A stretch of 64,000 bases of DNA from Centrapalus pauciflorus (GCA_020465985.1 JAANYP010004395.1:942501-1006500); one strand, 5' to 3'; positions 11,412-24,837 are shown, counted from the first letter of the stretch. The notes: generated by a model from the letters alone, not told the origin. Program-made: numbers and translations.

Positions 11412-13724
11412 TTACCGGTACCAAAGGGACATATATTTATTCTTGAATATTTGAAAAAGGCGAGTGTTGATTTTATAATTAGAAAAGGGGAAATGATGTG
11501 GTTTGTAACACGTAAAGACCATATTTTCATTAATGTAAGATTTATAAGAAAACATTTTGTTTCACTTTTATTATATTCAATTTCTAAAATTATATGAAAT
11601 TAATTAAAAAATGGCTAGGTGTAGATTCACCAAACCCCCCCTATGATCGTCATAATAGAATTTATTATGGTCATAGCAAATTCCCCAAGAATTTAAAGCA
11701 CACCAGCTTCCCCCGTTCATGCGTGTTGTGCCACAATCATAAAAGGTTGATGACATCTATATTATTAACTTTTTCAATAAATAAAGATCAACAAACATTT
11801 GTGTGAATACACATTTTGTTTTAATAAAAAATTAATATACGATGACCAAATTTATTTTTGATTTGTTTCTTAATTTATGCAACTCAATTAATCAACCAAA
11901 TTAATTATATTGATAATAGCTTTCTTGATGAAGTATGTTACAACTAAAACCTATATTTATATAATGTATATTAATAAAAAAAAAAATTATCATCACAAAT
12001 CGTCATAATATTAGAAGATAATTATTCACCTCCATTTTTTATTATTAAATTAACCAATATTAGGTTAATGGAACATGAAGGCACACATTCATTTTTTCAA
12101 AGGTTAATCCTGTTTATTCTCATATCATTATTTTCAATTGCATATTTTATATATTCAGTAACTATTGTTAAATCAAATAAATATTATTTCATAATTAATA
12201 TATTTTTGATATCTTTATGATAAGTTTAAATAGTTATATATATAGTTTAAGATAACAATCATTTATAAAATATACACTTGTAATACATGAGTTAATAAAC
12301 TAATTGTTTTATTAAAATAGCACCGGCTCAAGAAATAACTCTTAAATAACTTACTCTTTTAGCAACAGACGTTACCAATCATAAAAGGTTTCAACCACTC
12401 CCTAGTAACAAACACCTTTCTTTTGAAAAGCCTAAATTTATAACCATGAGAAATTTTAGAGGAATTTCGAGAAGGAACCCACACATTACAACATAAAATA
12501 ATCTTTGAAGATTAAATTACAAAGAAAGAGAAAAGTCTAAAATATAAAAAGAGACAGACATACAATAGTTTAAAAATTAAAACAAATAAGTTTAGTCACT
12601 CCAAAATCATTTCTTTAAACTCATTTTTATTCTATTCATATGAGTTGTTTTTCTGTTGATGTCACATAATATAAGTTGTATAACTTTTATTTTTTCTCTT
12701 CTTAGTCCTTAAAACTTATATAAGATTAACTAAAAGGTAATTTATAGAGATTTCAGTAGTCCAAAATATAAGGGAGTTTAAAGGATTATTAATCATCTTT
12801 TAATTAAAAAAGATTTCTTTAATAGATAAAAAGTAATTATATTTAAAACAATTAAATTTAATTTTTGCAAAGGTTTTATGTCTCTGAATTTTACATGGAC
12901 ATAACTTGTTACTTGGGGTATTGAATTGTACAACTTATTCACGTGGTTTATTTAATGTTATCCACAAATATAAATCACATTTGTGATTGAGGGGACGTAC
13001 TTGACTCGCCCTACGGAGATGGATTCTTTTTTTCTTTTCATGTTTTATAGTTATTAAAAATCTATTTTGTAGTAAATAACAATTGGAAATTGACTCAAAC
13101 CACACGCTACTTCAGGCTGTAATATTATTTTTGGTTGAATATAATTAAAATTGCTGATACTAATAAAAATTTATAAGAATAATATACGAGTTTAAATTTT
13201 AAAGCTATTGCTATATGTTCAAGTCAATTTAGGTTGCTGTTTTCCGGTTTTTCTTTCTTTCATAGTTAATTGAGTTTCATGATCCGTTCTTCAGTTTGTT
13301 ATGTTAGGTTTTTAGAGTTGATTAAGATGTTTCCATGTTGATTATTTGATTTGCTCTTTGTATTTGAATTGTATGATTTATTTTTATGAGTTTAATATAT
13401 ATAAGTGTTGTAGTGTTTTGGAAACTAATAATCAGATAATAGCAGTAACAAAAAGTGCTGCCAGAAATGTAGTGTTTGGTTTAGTTTTTGTTGTTTGCTA
13501 TCATAATTATCATATAGTTTGTTATTTAAGTGTTTGAATTTGCGTTTTAACTTGTAAAATGACCAAATAATCATTTATTAAGCAAAGAAGCTACATTTTT
13601 TAACTTATGAAAAATTGTGGTACGATTAACTCTAAACGGAAATAACCACTTATTATGAACATATACAATACAAACACTTTAAACCAATTATTTACGATTG
13701 TAACGTAATAAGCTTATAATCTCG
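11412..13724. other. AT-rich spacer, nothing recognised
   Basis: No coding gene, RNA gene or delimited element was identified in this stretch. Short frames are composed of low-complexity residues. Confidence 0.45.
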
Positions 13725-13732
13725 TTTATAAC

Positions 13733-15257
13733 CAGGACCGTCTCATGAATTTCGGAGGCCTTGTGCTTGTGATTACAACGGTCTATTATATATTTTAAAT
13801 AGTAATTGGTCATTTTGAGACCCAATTTTAATAGGTAAAGTGGAGGTTGTGAATAACAAAAATGATGATTGATGAGAAATTAAAATAAATAATATGAATC
13901 AAATTAAATTTGACATGAATTTCATTTTAACGCACTGAGGAACAACGTATACATGTCATATACAGAAAAAATTTATTGGTCTAAATTTAGTTGTTTATTA
14001 TTTTTGCGAGGCCCTACGAAATTGAGGGGCCCTGTGCGGTTGAGCCTCTTGCACACCCTAAAAGACGGAGTTATTTGCCTAAGCATTGTGTTTTCAGATT
14101 TTATTTACCAAAAGATAGTAGTTTCAAATTTAATTACTAAAAGATGATAGTTTTGAATTTAATTATTAAAATATGATGAGTTTATCATTTGTTAGTTATT
14201 TTTTTTTATCCAAAAATAATCTCTTCTTTCTTTCTTACTTTTTTTTTTAAACTTTTATAAATATAAATAAAACCAACATTCATACAAAAAGTTTAATAAT
14301 GATATCAATAAATAATAATCATTTATAAAATATTGATTTTATAAAATGAAACGATATGAAATATCATTTTTATAAATTGTTACGAAACTTTATAACTAAA
14401 ACTCAAATATTATATATTAATAAATAATAAAGCAATCGATACAATAAGTTCAAAAGCTAAAAAATTAATTTCCAAATTAATTTACGACATAGTCATGAAC
14501 ATTTAAAATAAATAATATCCACATGAGTCTTTAACAAAATATCGATCACAAGTACCAAAAACATATTCGATCAATCAATTTAAAATAAAAAAACCAAAAT
14601 ATTAAATAAAACACAAGTTTTCTTCCGGTCAAAATGAATATTTGCCTTCATAATAGGTTGCATGTAATTCAATATGAAGACGAATATTTATTTTGACCGG
14701 AAGAAAACTTGTGTTTCATTTAATATTTTGGTTTTTTTAGTTTAAGTTGATTGATCGAATATGTTTTAGATACTTGTGATCGGTATTTTGTTAAATACTT
14801 ATGTGGATATTATTTATTTTAAATGTTTATGACTATGTTGGAAATTTAGAATTTTTACTTTTTGAACTTATTGTATCGATTGTTTTGTTATTTATTAATA
14901 TATAATATTTGAGTTTGAGTTATAAAGTTTCGTAACAATTTATAAAAATGATATTTTATATCGTTTCATTTTATAAAATCAATATTTTATAATGATTATT
15001 ATTGATTGATATCGTTATTAAACTTTTTTATGAATGTTGGTTTTATTTATAAAAGTTAAAAAAAAAAAAGTAAGAAAGAAAGAAGAGATTATTTTTGGGT
15101 AAAAAAAAAATTAACTAGCAAATGATAAACCCATCATATTTAAGTAATTAAATTCAAAACTACCATCTTTTAGTAATTAAATTTGAAACTACTGTTTTTT
15201 GGTAAATAAAATTTAAAAACACAATGTTTAGACAAATAACTCTAAAAGACGCTCCTG
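13733..15257. mobile_element. hAT-type element split by a nested fold-back MULE
   Basis: The outer element is bounded by a perfect 8-bp duplication TTTATAAC (13725-13732 and 15258-15265). Its ends are CAGGACCGTCTC and, inverted, CAGGAGCGTCTT. After subtracting the nested insertion (14068-15242 plus one 9-bp duplication) the original element would be about 341 bp. It shares the GGAGGCC..TGTGC start and the GAGGCCCT..GGGCCCTG right half with the element at 50237-50496. It has no coding capacity. Confidence 0.85.
14068..15242. mobile_element. Long fold-back MULE-type element, copy 1 (nested)
   Basis: A 1175-bp element starting GAGTTATTTG and ending CAAATAACTC, flanked by a perfect 9-bp duplication TAAAAGACG (14059-14067 and 15243-15251). 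The two arms run from 14068 to about 14651 and from about 14673 to 15242 and are inverted copies over nearly their full length, leaving a loop of only about 20 bases. It has no open reading frame of note. It inserted within the right terminal repeat of the surrounding hAT element. Copy 2 is at 57901-59174. Confidence 0.92.
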
Positions 15258-15265
15258 TTTATAAC

Positions 15266-17406
15266 GCAAAACAAAACACCTTGTAAAGTACCATCGTCAT
15301 TTTCAATGGGATAAATTTAAGATAGTCAAGTATCTTTGAAGATTTGAACCAAAATTATTTAATGAAAAAAGTTTAAAGACATCATTGTTTAATTATTTAA
15401 TTTAACATATGAATATATGATCCATATGTAGTGTATCGATATATATGCTTAACGCAATTACAATAAAGTCACTTTAATATGACTTTTGTCTTGCATGCAA
15501 TAAATAAATATATTTTAAGAGAGTATAACATGATTTGAATTTATTTTAAACAATTTTGAATTCAATTTCAAACTAAAGTAACTGAAAATTCGTATACGTA
15601 AAGTAAAGTGTATAGATGTAGGCATGTAGTATTATACTTCGGCGTGGCAAAAAAAAAAGCAGAAGGAAAAACCCCAATGTTGGTCTCAAAAAATTGAAAA
15701 AACCACAAAAGTGGTGGTATAATAGCAGAGGCTTAACGTAGTTTAAAGAAATTAGAATTTAAATTTTAATTATTAATGTGATTGATGGTGAAGGTATAAG
15801 ATGATTTTCAGTATTTGTTTGAGATGTAGGTCGGAATCTAATTCATGTATAGGTTGGAGTTTAATTAATGTGTGAGTTGAAATGAATGTCAAATTTCTAT
15901 AAATAAGGAGATTTGATGGAAAATACATAAATTTTAAGCCTTGTATTAGTTATCAAAAATTATAAACAACTTAAATTTAAATTACAATTCCTTTAAAGTC
16001 TATCACACGTTAGTCTCCTTGGACGAAGATGCTTGGAGATCTGAAGCTTAAATTGTTTGGAAACAAAAAAATATATATAGAGTAAATTACATCAATTGTC
16101 TATGTGGTATTAGACAAGTTACGAATTTGGTCCCTATCACAAAGTATTTACATAAATAATCCCTAAAAATAAAAGGAGGCATGCTTTTAATCCCTGAAAC
16201 TAAGGCTGATTAAATACTTGTTAACGGGGCAATTTTAGCATTTTAACATAAAGTGACTATCTCTGAAAATTTTTGATAACTGTTTTTAGTATTTTCTTAG
16301 TTTTTGTTATTGTGTTTTCATGTTTTATATATAGATTTGTGTTTTAATAAGTTTTTAATTTTCATCATTTATATATCTTTTAATTGGTTTATTTAATTTT
16401 GTAAATTTAATTTTGTTTATTTTACCTATAGTTTTAATGTTTTTTTTATCATTATATATTTTAATAAGCTTGTGATATTTTATGTTTTTTTTGTTTTTGT
16501 TTATATATATTTTAATAAGTTTTCATTTTTTTTAATATTTAGTTATCCTAATGAAATTTTTGTATTTATTTTGTTATAAATGCTGAAAAACGACGATCAT
16601 TCTGATTTTTAATTTAACCAGATGGAAAAAGACTAACCAATCTAACTATCAATGTATCTAATTGTAGAAAACATGTAGTTCATAGATTTTGATTTGTTAA
16701 ATTGAAAATATAAATGTTTCGTCTTTTAACTCGTTTGAAAATAAAAAAAAAACATAATTGTTCGTCTTTTAAATTGAAAACACATGATTGTCGAATAATA
16801 TCATCTAATTTTTATGTTTTCGATCGAGGAAAACAACTAAACATTCAAATTCTTATTTTTTACGGATTAAAAGACGAACCATTCATATTTTCAACTTAAC
16901 CGATCGAAAAATTGATGAACCGCATGTTTTTTTTCAATCAGAAACATTGAAAATAAGATTAGTTGGTCGTTTTTTTGTTTGATTATATTAAAAAAACATA
17001 ATGAGTAGTTGTATATTAGTGATTAGTTATAACAAAATAAACACAAAAGTTGACGTGAGGATAATTAAGACAAAAATTCTAAATTCATTAAAACTATACA
17101 TTAACATAAACAAAAAAAAAAAATACAATATTTAGAAAGTTTATTAAAAAACAGATCAAAACAAATTTTATTTAATTAAATTAATCGTAGTCAAGTGCAA
17201 AATAGAAAAAAGAATGAAAAAATGAAAAAAATAATTTTTAAAAAAATGATAGTTCTCCAAAGTTATTTTTTTTATTAGTATATATAGATTATTAATTTAT
17301 TTGTTATTAAACCTATAAAGTTTTAAAAATATATCAAAATTATAATTTTACTGTATCGTATTTCACATAATGATAAATGGAGTTACACGTCTATTGTTTA
17401 TGTTAA
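15266..17406. other. AT-rich spacer with transposon remnants
   Basis: No gene is seen. From about 16081 a stretch with phrases such as TTTGGTCCCTAT resembles the first 150 bases of common plant MITEs, but no matching opposite end was found. Confidence 0.4.
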
Positions 17407-17415
17407 TTTTTTATC

Positions 17416-17815
17416 GGGTTAATATTGAAAAAACCCTAAGAACTTTCATGAATTTAACAATTAAGTTACTGTACTTTTTATACGAGTGTTTAAGTCCATA
17501 AACAATTTTTGTCTTATTCAAAACTAATATATTTGACCTGTTTAGCAGGTCCCTAATCGGTAAATGGTATAGTGACCTAAACAAGAAAAAAGTCTAGTGA
17601 CTTAATTGTGAAAATTGGAAAAGAAAGTTGGTTTTTTTAATAAAAAAACTATTCGAGGAACTATCTGTTTTATATGTTAAGCAGGTAGCAGGTTAAAAAT
17701 ATATAGTTTTGAATAAGACAAAATTTGTTTAGGGACTTAAACAATCAGGAAAAAAGTCCAGTGACTAAATTGATAATTACATGAAAATCCGTGGGGTTTT
17801 TTTCAATATTAATCA
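17416..17815. mobile_element. MULE-type MITE with 9-bp duplication
   Basis: A 400-bp element bounded by TTTTTTATC on both sides (17407-17415 and 17816-17824). The left end GGGTTAATATTGAAAAAACCC matches the inverted right end (GGTTTTTTTCAATATTAATCA read backwards). Inner arms carry inverted AGTGACTTAATTG and GTTTAGG-type phrases. It has no coding capacity. Confidence 0.85.
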
Positions 17816-18129
17816 TTTTTTATCCGTAAAGAAAACCAACTTTTTTCAGTTATATAGAAAGTATTCCTTGATATGATGAAATCAAGTCATGTTACTTAGT
17901 GGAGTCAAACCTGCATATTCTTATTTCCTAGTCCCACATGGTCAACATTAGATTTAAAGGGTGTAACGTGTAATTATCAAATAAAGCGGGGTCTCGCACG
18001 CAATTAGGAACAAGACCGCAATATACCAAACACAAGAGTACAAGTATACTGACATTGTGGCAATAATGAGAATAATTATAACATACTGTCCTCATGTGTA
18101 AATTAATTATTTATTTAAAAGCCCCGCTC

Positions 18130-20568
18130 TAAAAGGAATTATCATCATGTGTACTACATCCTCTCTTTCACACACTAGCACCCACAGACTGTGTGTTCTT
18201 CGCAGTGTATTTCCTACTGCAAATTGAATATTAAATTTGAGATACAGCTCAACTGTGGAGTATATGATGTTTGTGTGTGTATAATTAAATGCTAGTGAAT
18301 TTCCAGATGAGATTTTTTCTTTTTTAAAATGCTTTGTGTTGAAGTCAATTTCTGCTGCGTAAGTTGAGGTTTTCTCTCAAAATGAGATCTGCTCTAGTAT
18401 TTGGTTTCCACTGATGATATTCGTGAAGAAAATGCCGGTGGAGCTTTGCCGGAAACCTCCATCAATAGGGTGCACGGAATTTTTCAGTTGTTCGAAGCTT
18501 TGATGGCGACGACGGAGCTCGATATTCGAACATAGGAACTTCAGAGGCGAAGTCTCACTTGACGTTTCAAGGTGCATTGCCATCAATGTTTGAGTAGTCT
18601 TTTTCATCGGAGGATTCGGTTGCTTTTGTATTCAATTTACTTACGATTTATGCATCTTAGATTAATACCTGTGTGTGATTTTGTTTGGCGAAGTTTTTCA
18701 TCTTTCAGACATGCAATTTACAAATTGGTTATGTTAGGTTAAATGCGTGTGTGTCATTGTTTTGGCTAGATATTCATGTGGTTGTATGCAGTTTTGGATT
18801 TTTATTACACTAGGTCAAAATTTGTTTGTGCATTTTATAATTTACATATCTTAGGTTATAATTGTCTATCAGAGTGCTTCCCTATATATAAAGGTAAAAT
18901 TGTCTGCTTGTGTTTACCATAGTGGGGTGGGGGTGCAAATAGGCAATGTTTGATCAGAAGTAAATTGATGATAATTTATAGTTGAATGTTAAGAAGTTCT
19001 AATTTTCTTTTTTGTATAAAATCATTTTGGATGAGGATATTGTCACTTAAAACTTGTCTTGAAATGTTCTTGGAGAAATAGGAGTCGTTTTATTTTCTTA
19101 AGTTAAGTGCTTGTGAGTTTTTCCTAGTAAGGTATTAGGTAAATTGTAGCTGTAGTTATACAGAGATTATATGTTACAAGGCAACCAACAAACCTTAATT
19201 GAAATGGAGGGATAGAAATTTGGTGGATCACCAGACCTAACAAATCCAAGACCTAATTTACATTCAACAGTTGAATTTTCACAAACTAAGATAGATAGGC
19301 AATAGACCCTTTACTACAAAAGCATAGGCTTGTTTTAATCTATATATATAATGGATGCAAGTTCAAGTTTTTTATCAGTTGATTATTGATATGAATTTTA
19401 ATATGGTTAGAGTTGTTACAGTCGGAGATGCTCGGTGGTGACTGGTGAGTCTCTGTTTGCTGATTTCTTGTCATACATTTTATCTGATTCAACCAAAGTT
19501 ATGAAGTAAGGCTATCTGATTAACAACATCATGGACTCCAGAACTCACTTCTCTTTTACAAAAATAAACAGCCCCCTCTATTTTTTTTCTTCTTCTTTTT
19601 GGTTGGTTGATATTAGCTTGGTGGAAGAAAATTAGATGTTACTCATTTGCTGTTTTCAGTATTTGCTTCTAAATACCCTTTTTGCTTCTTGCTTTCTATA
19701 ATGGCTACCTTTTCCCAACTTTACTTTTCTTTATGGGGCAGTAGATGTTTTGGGAAGTGAACTACAATATATTAATAATTTACCTTCCATTGTATTGCCA
19801 ACTGTATGCCAAATTTATCCAGATATCTGAGCTATTAATCAATTGGCAAGACACCAGGATTTCTGGCACTCTTGTGTCTACATGGTGAAACCAGGGGCAT
19901 AAATTGGGATAATGTTCCTCACCATATGTAAGAATGTTTCAGCCTGCTGTTGTGTGTAGGTATTCTCAGTCGGCTTGACCCTTATATTAGGTCTTTCCGG
20001 AGCACTTTATTGATTTTCAAATCAGCTTGTAATCTAGTAGGAGCACATCATGGCTTATCACTCTTGCAATGAAACTTGTAATTTGTTGACCGCCGGACTT
20101 TGCTCGCCCAGTGTAGAAGACCCCTAAATAAGAATCTCAGTGTCCTGTGTGTATGGTGTTCTTGTTAGGAAGCCCCTCTTAAGTAGTAAGTAAACGAGAA
20201 GCGTTTAGCATCTTATTATATTCTGACAGTATAAGTCCTGCATGAGGGAGGGCCACAGTTTCTATCCCTTTTTGGCGTCTTAACAGTCGTGGTTGAAACT
20301 TTCTTGGAGATTGAAAGTGCTAGCTGTGCATCATATCATAGATATTGTTACAACTTATTATAAGATATATTTCCTGCTCAATAAGCTGTTTCATTTAGTA
20401 ACATCTAGTAGTTATTTCTTCTCTGACAATTTTTTGCTATTTTGCATATTAGTTTGTACATTCAATTAGATGCTTTGCTTATCTAATTTATTCTGTTGAT
20501 TATGCCCTGAACCAGGAAATTTTCTTCAGTTACATCGTCAACAACTTTGTACATGTGAACCATTCCTC
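18130..20568 (+). promoter_or_regulatory. Probable promoter and intron-containing 5' leader of the LRR pseudokinase gene
   Basis: From about 18130 base composition changes to mixed, pyrimidine-rich, gene-like sequence without a long frame. A GC-richer block at 18420-18610 holds short upstream frames, e.g. an ATG at 18431 that closes after 23 codons and an ATG at 18503 that closes after 10. A plausible 3' splice site lies just before the coding exon (GAACCAG at about 20514, followed by GAAATTTTC). I infer a non-coding first exon, one or more leader introns, and a last leader segment ending at the ATG at 20569. Only transcript data would prove this. Confidence 0.45.
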
Positions 20569-22579
20569 ATGGAACTCTGCTCTGCTCAACTTCTTAAGTT
20601 AATACTCTTCGTAGCTTTCCTCCTCCCTATAGCATGTGCAGACTTGAACTCGGATAAACAAGCTCTTCTTGCGTTTGCTGATGCTGTACCCCATGGTTCA
20701 AAGCTCAACTGGAGCAACAATACTGCCATCTGTACCTCTTGGGTAGGCATCAACTGTACTTCTAATGGCACCCGTGTGTTTGCTCTTCGGCTCCCTGCAG
20801 TTGGACTTAAAGGCTCCATCCCATCCGGCACACTCGGAAAACTGGATGCATTGGAGATTCTAAGCCTTCGATCAAATCGCCTCAGTGGAAACTTACCATT
20901 TGATCTCCTTTCTCTTCCTTCCCTCCACTATATGTTCCTTCAACGCAATAACTTTACTACTGACATTCCAGCATCCTTTCCTCCCCGCTTGATTGTTTTG
21001 GATCTCTCGTTCAATTCTTTCACCGGCAATATCCCTGCTTCAATCCAGAACTTAACACAGCTAACTGGATTGAGCCTCCAAAATAACTCCCTCTCTGGCC
21101 TCATTCCAAACCTTACCCTCTCGGGCCTAAAACGTTTGAATGTAAGCTACAATCATCTCAATGGCTCTATTCCATCTTCTCTCCAAACATTCCCCCGTTC
21201 ATCATTTATCGGAAATTCTTTTTCATGTGGCCTGCCTCTAAATCCTTGCTCGCCATCACTCCCACCTTCTCCTTCCCCACCTGTTGGCCCAGAAAAACAT
21301 AGCTCAAAAAAGAAGCTTCCATTGTGGGCTATTATAGCCATTGCAGTTGGTGGTGGTATTGCACTGCTACTTTTAGTTATAATCATAGTTTTCTGCTGCT
21401 TGAAGAAAAAGAGTAGCGATCCTAGTCGTGTGACGAAAGGGAAGTCTTCTGCTGGTGGAAGGGGTGAAAAGCCCAGGGAAGAATTTGGTAGTGGGGTGCA
21501 AGAGCCTGAAAAGAACAAGCTGGTTTTCTTTGAAGGCTGTTCATATAACTTTGATCTTGAGGACTTGTTGCGTGCTTCCGCCGAGGTGCTTGGGAAAGGT
21601 AGTTTCGGAACTGCATACAAGGCCGTTCTGGAGGAATCAACAACCGTTGTTGTGAAAAGGTTAAAAGAAGTAGTGGTGGGGAAGAAAGAGTTTGAACAGC
21701 AAATGGAGATCATTGGGAGAGTTGGGCAGCATCAAAATGTTGTCCCTCTTCGTGCTTATTATTACTCAAAGGATGAGAAACTTCTTGTCTATGACTACGT
21801 CTCAGGGGGTAGCTTGTTGACGCTCTTGCATGGTATGCTTTCTCCCGTCACCTTTGTGTTCGTATGTTCAATCTGATAACATATAAAACTAACAAATGCC
21901 GCTTGGAGAATCCGATTGTTAACTAGATAATTTCAATGAAATAACAGGAAACAGGAGCTCTGAAAGAACTCCGTTAGACTGGGAAACCAGAGTCAAAATT
22001 GCCCTGGGAGCTGCAAGAGGCGTTGCCCATATCCATTCTATCGGAGGACCTAAATTCACTCATGGAAACATCAAGTCCTCGAATGTTCTTATCAACCAGG
22101 ACTCAAATGGCTGCATCTCTGACATCGGCTTAGCCCCTCTCATGAACTTCCCTCCCACGACCTCTCGGCATGCTGTTGGATACCGAGCTCCAGAGGTTAT
22201 CGAAACCCGAAAACACACTCATAAATCAGATGTCTACAGCTTTGGTGTACTCCTCCTCGAGATGTTGACTGGTAAACAACCAATTCAATCTCCAGGGAGA
22301 GAAGACATGGTGGATCTCCCGAGGTGGGTTCAGTCCGTGGTGCGCGAAGAATGGACTGCAGAGGTTTTCGACGTTGAGCTCATGAAATTCCAGAACATTG
22401 AAGAAGATATGGTGCAGATGTTGCAGATCGGGATGGCTTGTGTGGTGCGTGTCCCTGATATGCGACCCACGATGGATGAAGTTGTTAGAATGATCGAAGA
22501 GGTTCGGCTATCAGACTCTGAAAACCGGCCATCATCTGATGATAACAAATCCAAGGACTCACATGTGCAGACCCCTTGA
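20569..22579 (+). CDS. LRR receptor-like pseudokinase (LRR III, At5g58300-like), two exons
   Basis: Exons 20569-21832 and 21948-22579 are joined by a 115-bp GT-AG phase-1 intron and encode 631 aa. Visible parts are a signal peptide (1-24), a plant LRR N-terminal domain with CTSWVGINC (55-63), about five or six LRRs with N-glycosylation sites, and a Pro/Ser-rich juxtamembrane stretch. They are followed by a transmembrane helix (about 252-277), a basic stop-transfer, and a kinase-like domain. The Gly-rich loop GKGSFGTAY (342-350), the ATP lysine K363 and a helix-C glutamate near 380 are kept. The catalytic HRD is HGN (460-462) and DFG is DIG (480-482), so catalytic Asp and the DFG Phe are missing, as in the 'probable inactive receptor kinase' members of LRR subfamily III. 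Such proteins act as plasma-membrane co-receptors or scaffolds. An AATAAA at 22609-22614 could guide polyadenylation. The subfamily call is solid; the exact orthologue is not. Confidence 0.95.
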
Positions 22580-24522
22580 GTAAAGCTGTAAGTTTGTGAA
22601 GAAAGAAGAATAAATTTATTTGATTGGCTCCATTTGATGTGTACATGATGCATGGACTTATGCAACTGGTGAGAAGAAAGATTGAATTTGTTTGATTTGG
22701 CCATATTTTAGGATTAGTTTCACTGATCATTTGGAGGGCTAGCTGGCTTTCGTGTATCTTTTTTTATTGAAAGATTTTCTTTTCAAAACAAGATGCAGTT
22801 TTAAAGATTCTTAATCCAAAATAAGTGTAGAAATCCCTAACTAATAATCCGGACGGACACTGATTGCACCTTGAAATTTTTTAAAGATTCCTAAAGTTAT
22901 TTCAATCATTTGTGTAGATTCTTCAGGGTTCTTTCTCGGGGTTTTGGTGGTTGCTGTATATGGATATATCATATATGTGGTTCGGGTCTTTTGTTTGGTT
23001 GGTCAGCATTTTTATGTTGAAATATGAGGTGTCTGTTTTTTCTGTGGTAGTAATTTACAATACGGGTTCAAATATTTGACAATGGGGGGCTTTCTTTCTT
23101 TCTTTCTTTTTCTTTTTTTTTTTTTTTAATCTTTTTCTTTTTCTTTTAGTAAAATGCAGCAATTTTTATTTCTCGAACACAAGGTACACTTGACTTCTGC
23201 AAGGGGCGTTATTATGTTGCCTTTTAATTGTGATGTGTGCTTTAATTATATTATTTCTTTTAGTATGCTTCTTTAAACCAAGCGAGTAACATGTGTTTAT
23301 TTAATAAATGATAATAAGCTAAAAGGTTCTTATCAGCTATTGGTAGTTTTGAATAAAAAGTAAAATTATTATTATAAGTTTTATTGCCTTTAAATATATT
23401 ATTATAAGTTATAGTTATTAGGGTACGTTTACCTTTATAAACTCTTTATCAACATGTTAATATTTACAACAAGTAGGATAAAATCTTGTTGATTTGTACA
23501 TTTCTTAATAATAATTCTTCAATGATTTAGACAATAGGTATCCAAAATTTGAATTTAAGTTAATATATTATCCAATTAATGGGACTGTATGAGAAATTAA
23601 ATATTTATAGAAAATATGAGAAACATTTTGGATTTGGAGATCAACAAATAAAAAGAGAGAATAGAGTGGGCACGTGCTAGGGCGGGGTGTGGGGGAAAGG
23701 GTAGCGGTGCAGCGCCTCCTTTGCCCCTAGGACACACCTCTCAAGCATTTTTCTAGAGGTTATTTGTTAACTCATGTCTGATTATTGTTGAATTAAAAAG
23801 TTTATTTGTTGAATTAGCATATCGTTTTTTGTGTACTTTCTAAGGAGTGTCTTAGGATGATCTTTAAATACCCAACTCTAGCATCTCTATTAGCGTCCTA
23901 AAGCCCACGTTGATTCAAAAAGTATTTTGGTTGAATCAATATATGTTTTTTTTTTCTACCATGAAATATCTCCTTAGAATCCAAGGACTAGAACGCATAT
24001 TGAATCAAAGAGTTTATTTGTTGAATTAATATATGTTTTTTCCTACCATCTAGATGTCATTCCTAGCGCTTTAGGACGTCCGTTGGAAGTTGGAGCACCC
24101 ATAAGAGCTTAATAAAAACAAGTGGCCTAGAGTCATTCTTTCGTTTCTATGAATATTTAATTTATCATAGGAGCCAATATCTATTATGCGACATCCATAC
24201 GTCAAACATCCAATCATCCAAAAAAACAATCTTAAATCGAGGTAAGAGTTCATTTCCATTTGTTTTCACGTTCTTACTTGCATCTAATAGTAAGAGTGTT
24301 GGTTAATGTTTTTATATTATGAACTATGAAGACATTAAGATGGATGGGTATATTTGATATATATTTGTGCATTAAAAGCCTTTAGACACATCCATAGTAT
24401 TTATGATAACGAGCATTAAAAATTTAAAACCCATTAGGTATGTGTATCATTACTTTTTCTTTTTTTTTATAAAAAATGAAATTTTAAATTAGGAACTGAA
24501 CATCCCAAATAAAAAATACTTA
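22580..24522. other. Spacer downstream of the pseudokinase gene
   Basis: The first 200 or so bases are its probable 3' UTR. A pyrimidine-rich low-complexity tract lies at about 23090-23148. Between about 23785 and 24060 a phrase like GTTGAATYAATATATGTTTTTT with TTTATTTGTTGAAT recurs three times, an imperfect tandem array. No gene is seen. Confidence 0.5.
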
Positions 24523-24531
24523 TAATAACAA

Positions 24532-24837
24532 GGGTTTATTATGAAAAAACCAACATGTTTTCACGTTTTTTGCGTTTTCGTCCCTCCATGTTATTTTTTT
24601 CCATAAAAAACCTCAAGTTAATTTTTTCTTTTTGGTTTAGTGAAATTTGGACATTAGAACCCGGTTTTTCAGTTTTTAAAACCATGGTTCATAAATTATA
24701 ACCGGGTCTAATGTCTAAAATTCCTAAAACCGAAAAGAAAAAAAATAATTTGAGGTTTTTTATGGAAAAAAATAACATGGATGGACGAAAACGCAAAAAA
24801 CATGAAAACATGTTGGTTTTTTTTTCATAATTAACCC
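24532..24837. mobile_element. MULE-type MITE, GGGTTTATTATG family, intact copy
   Basis: A 306-bp element between perfect 9-bp duplications TAATAACAA (24523-24531 and 24838-24846). It starts GGGTTTATTATGAAAAAACC and ends in the inverted form terminating TTAACCC. Arms include inverted CATGTTTTCACG and CGTTTTCGTCC blocks. It is the same family as 245-540. It has no coding capacity. Confidence 0.9.

Noticed and set aside
16081..17400. Possible large MITE starting at the TTTGGTCCCTAT stretch
   Set aside because: No inverted partner or duplication found at the right side, so it is left as a remnant.
21153..21713. 186-codon minus-strand frame
   Set aside because: Antisense shadow of the pseudokinase coding exon; no recognisable domain.
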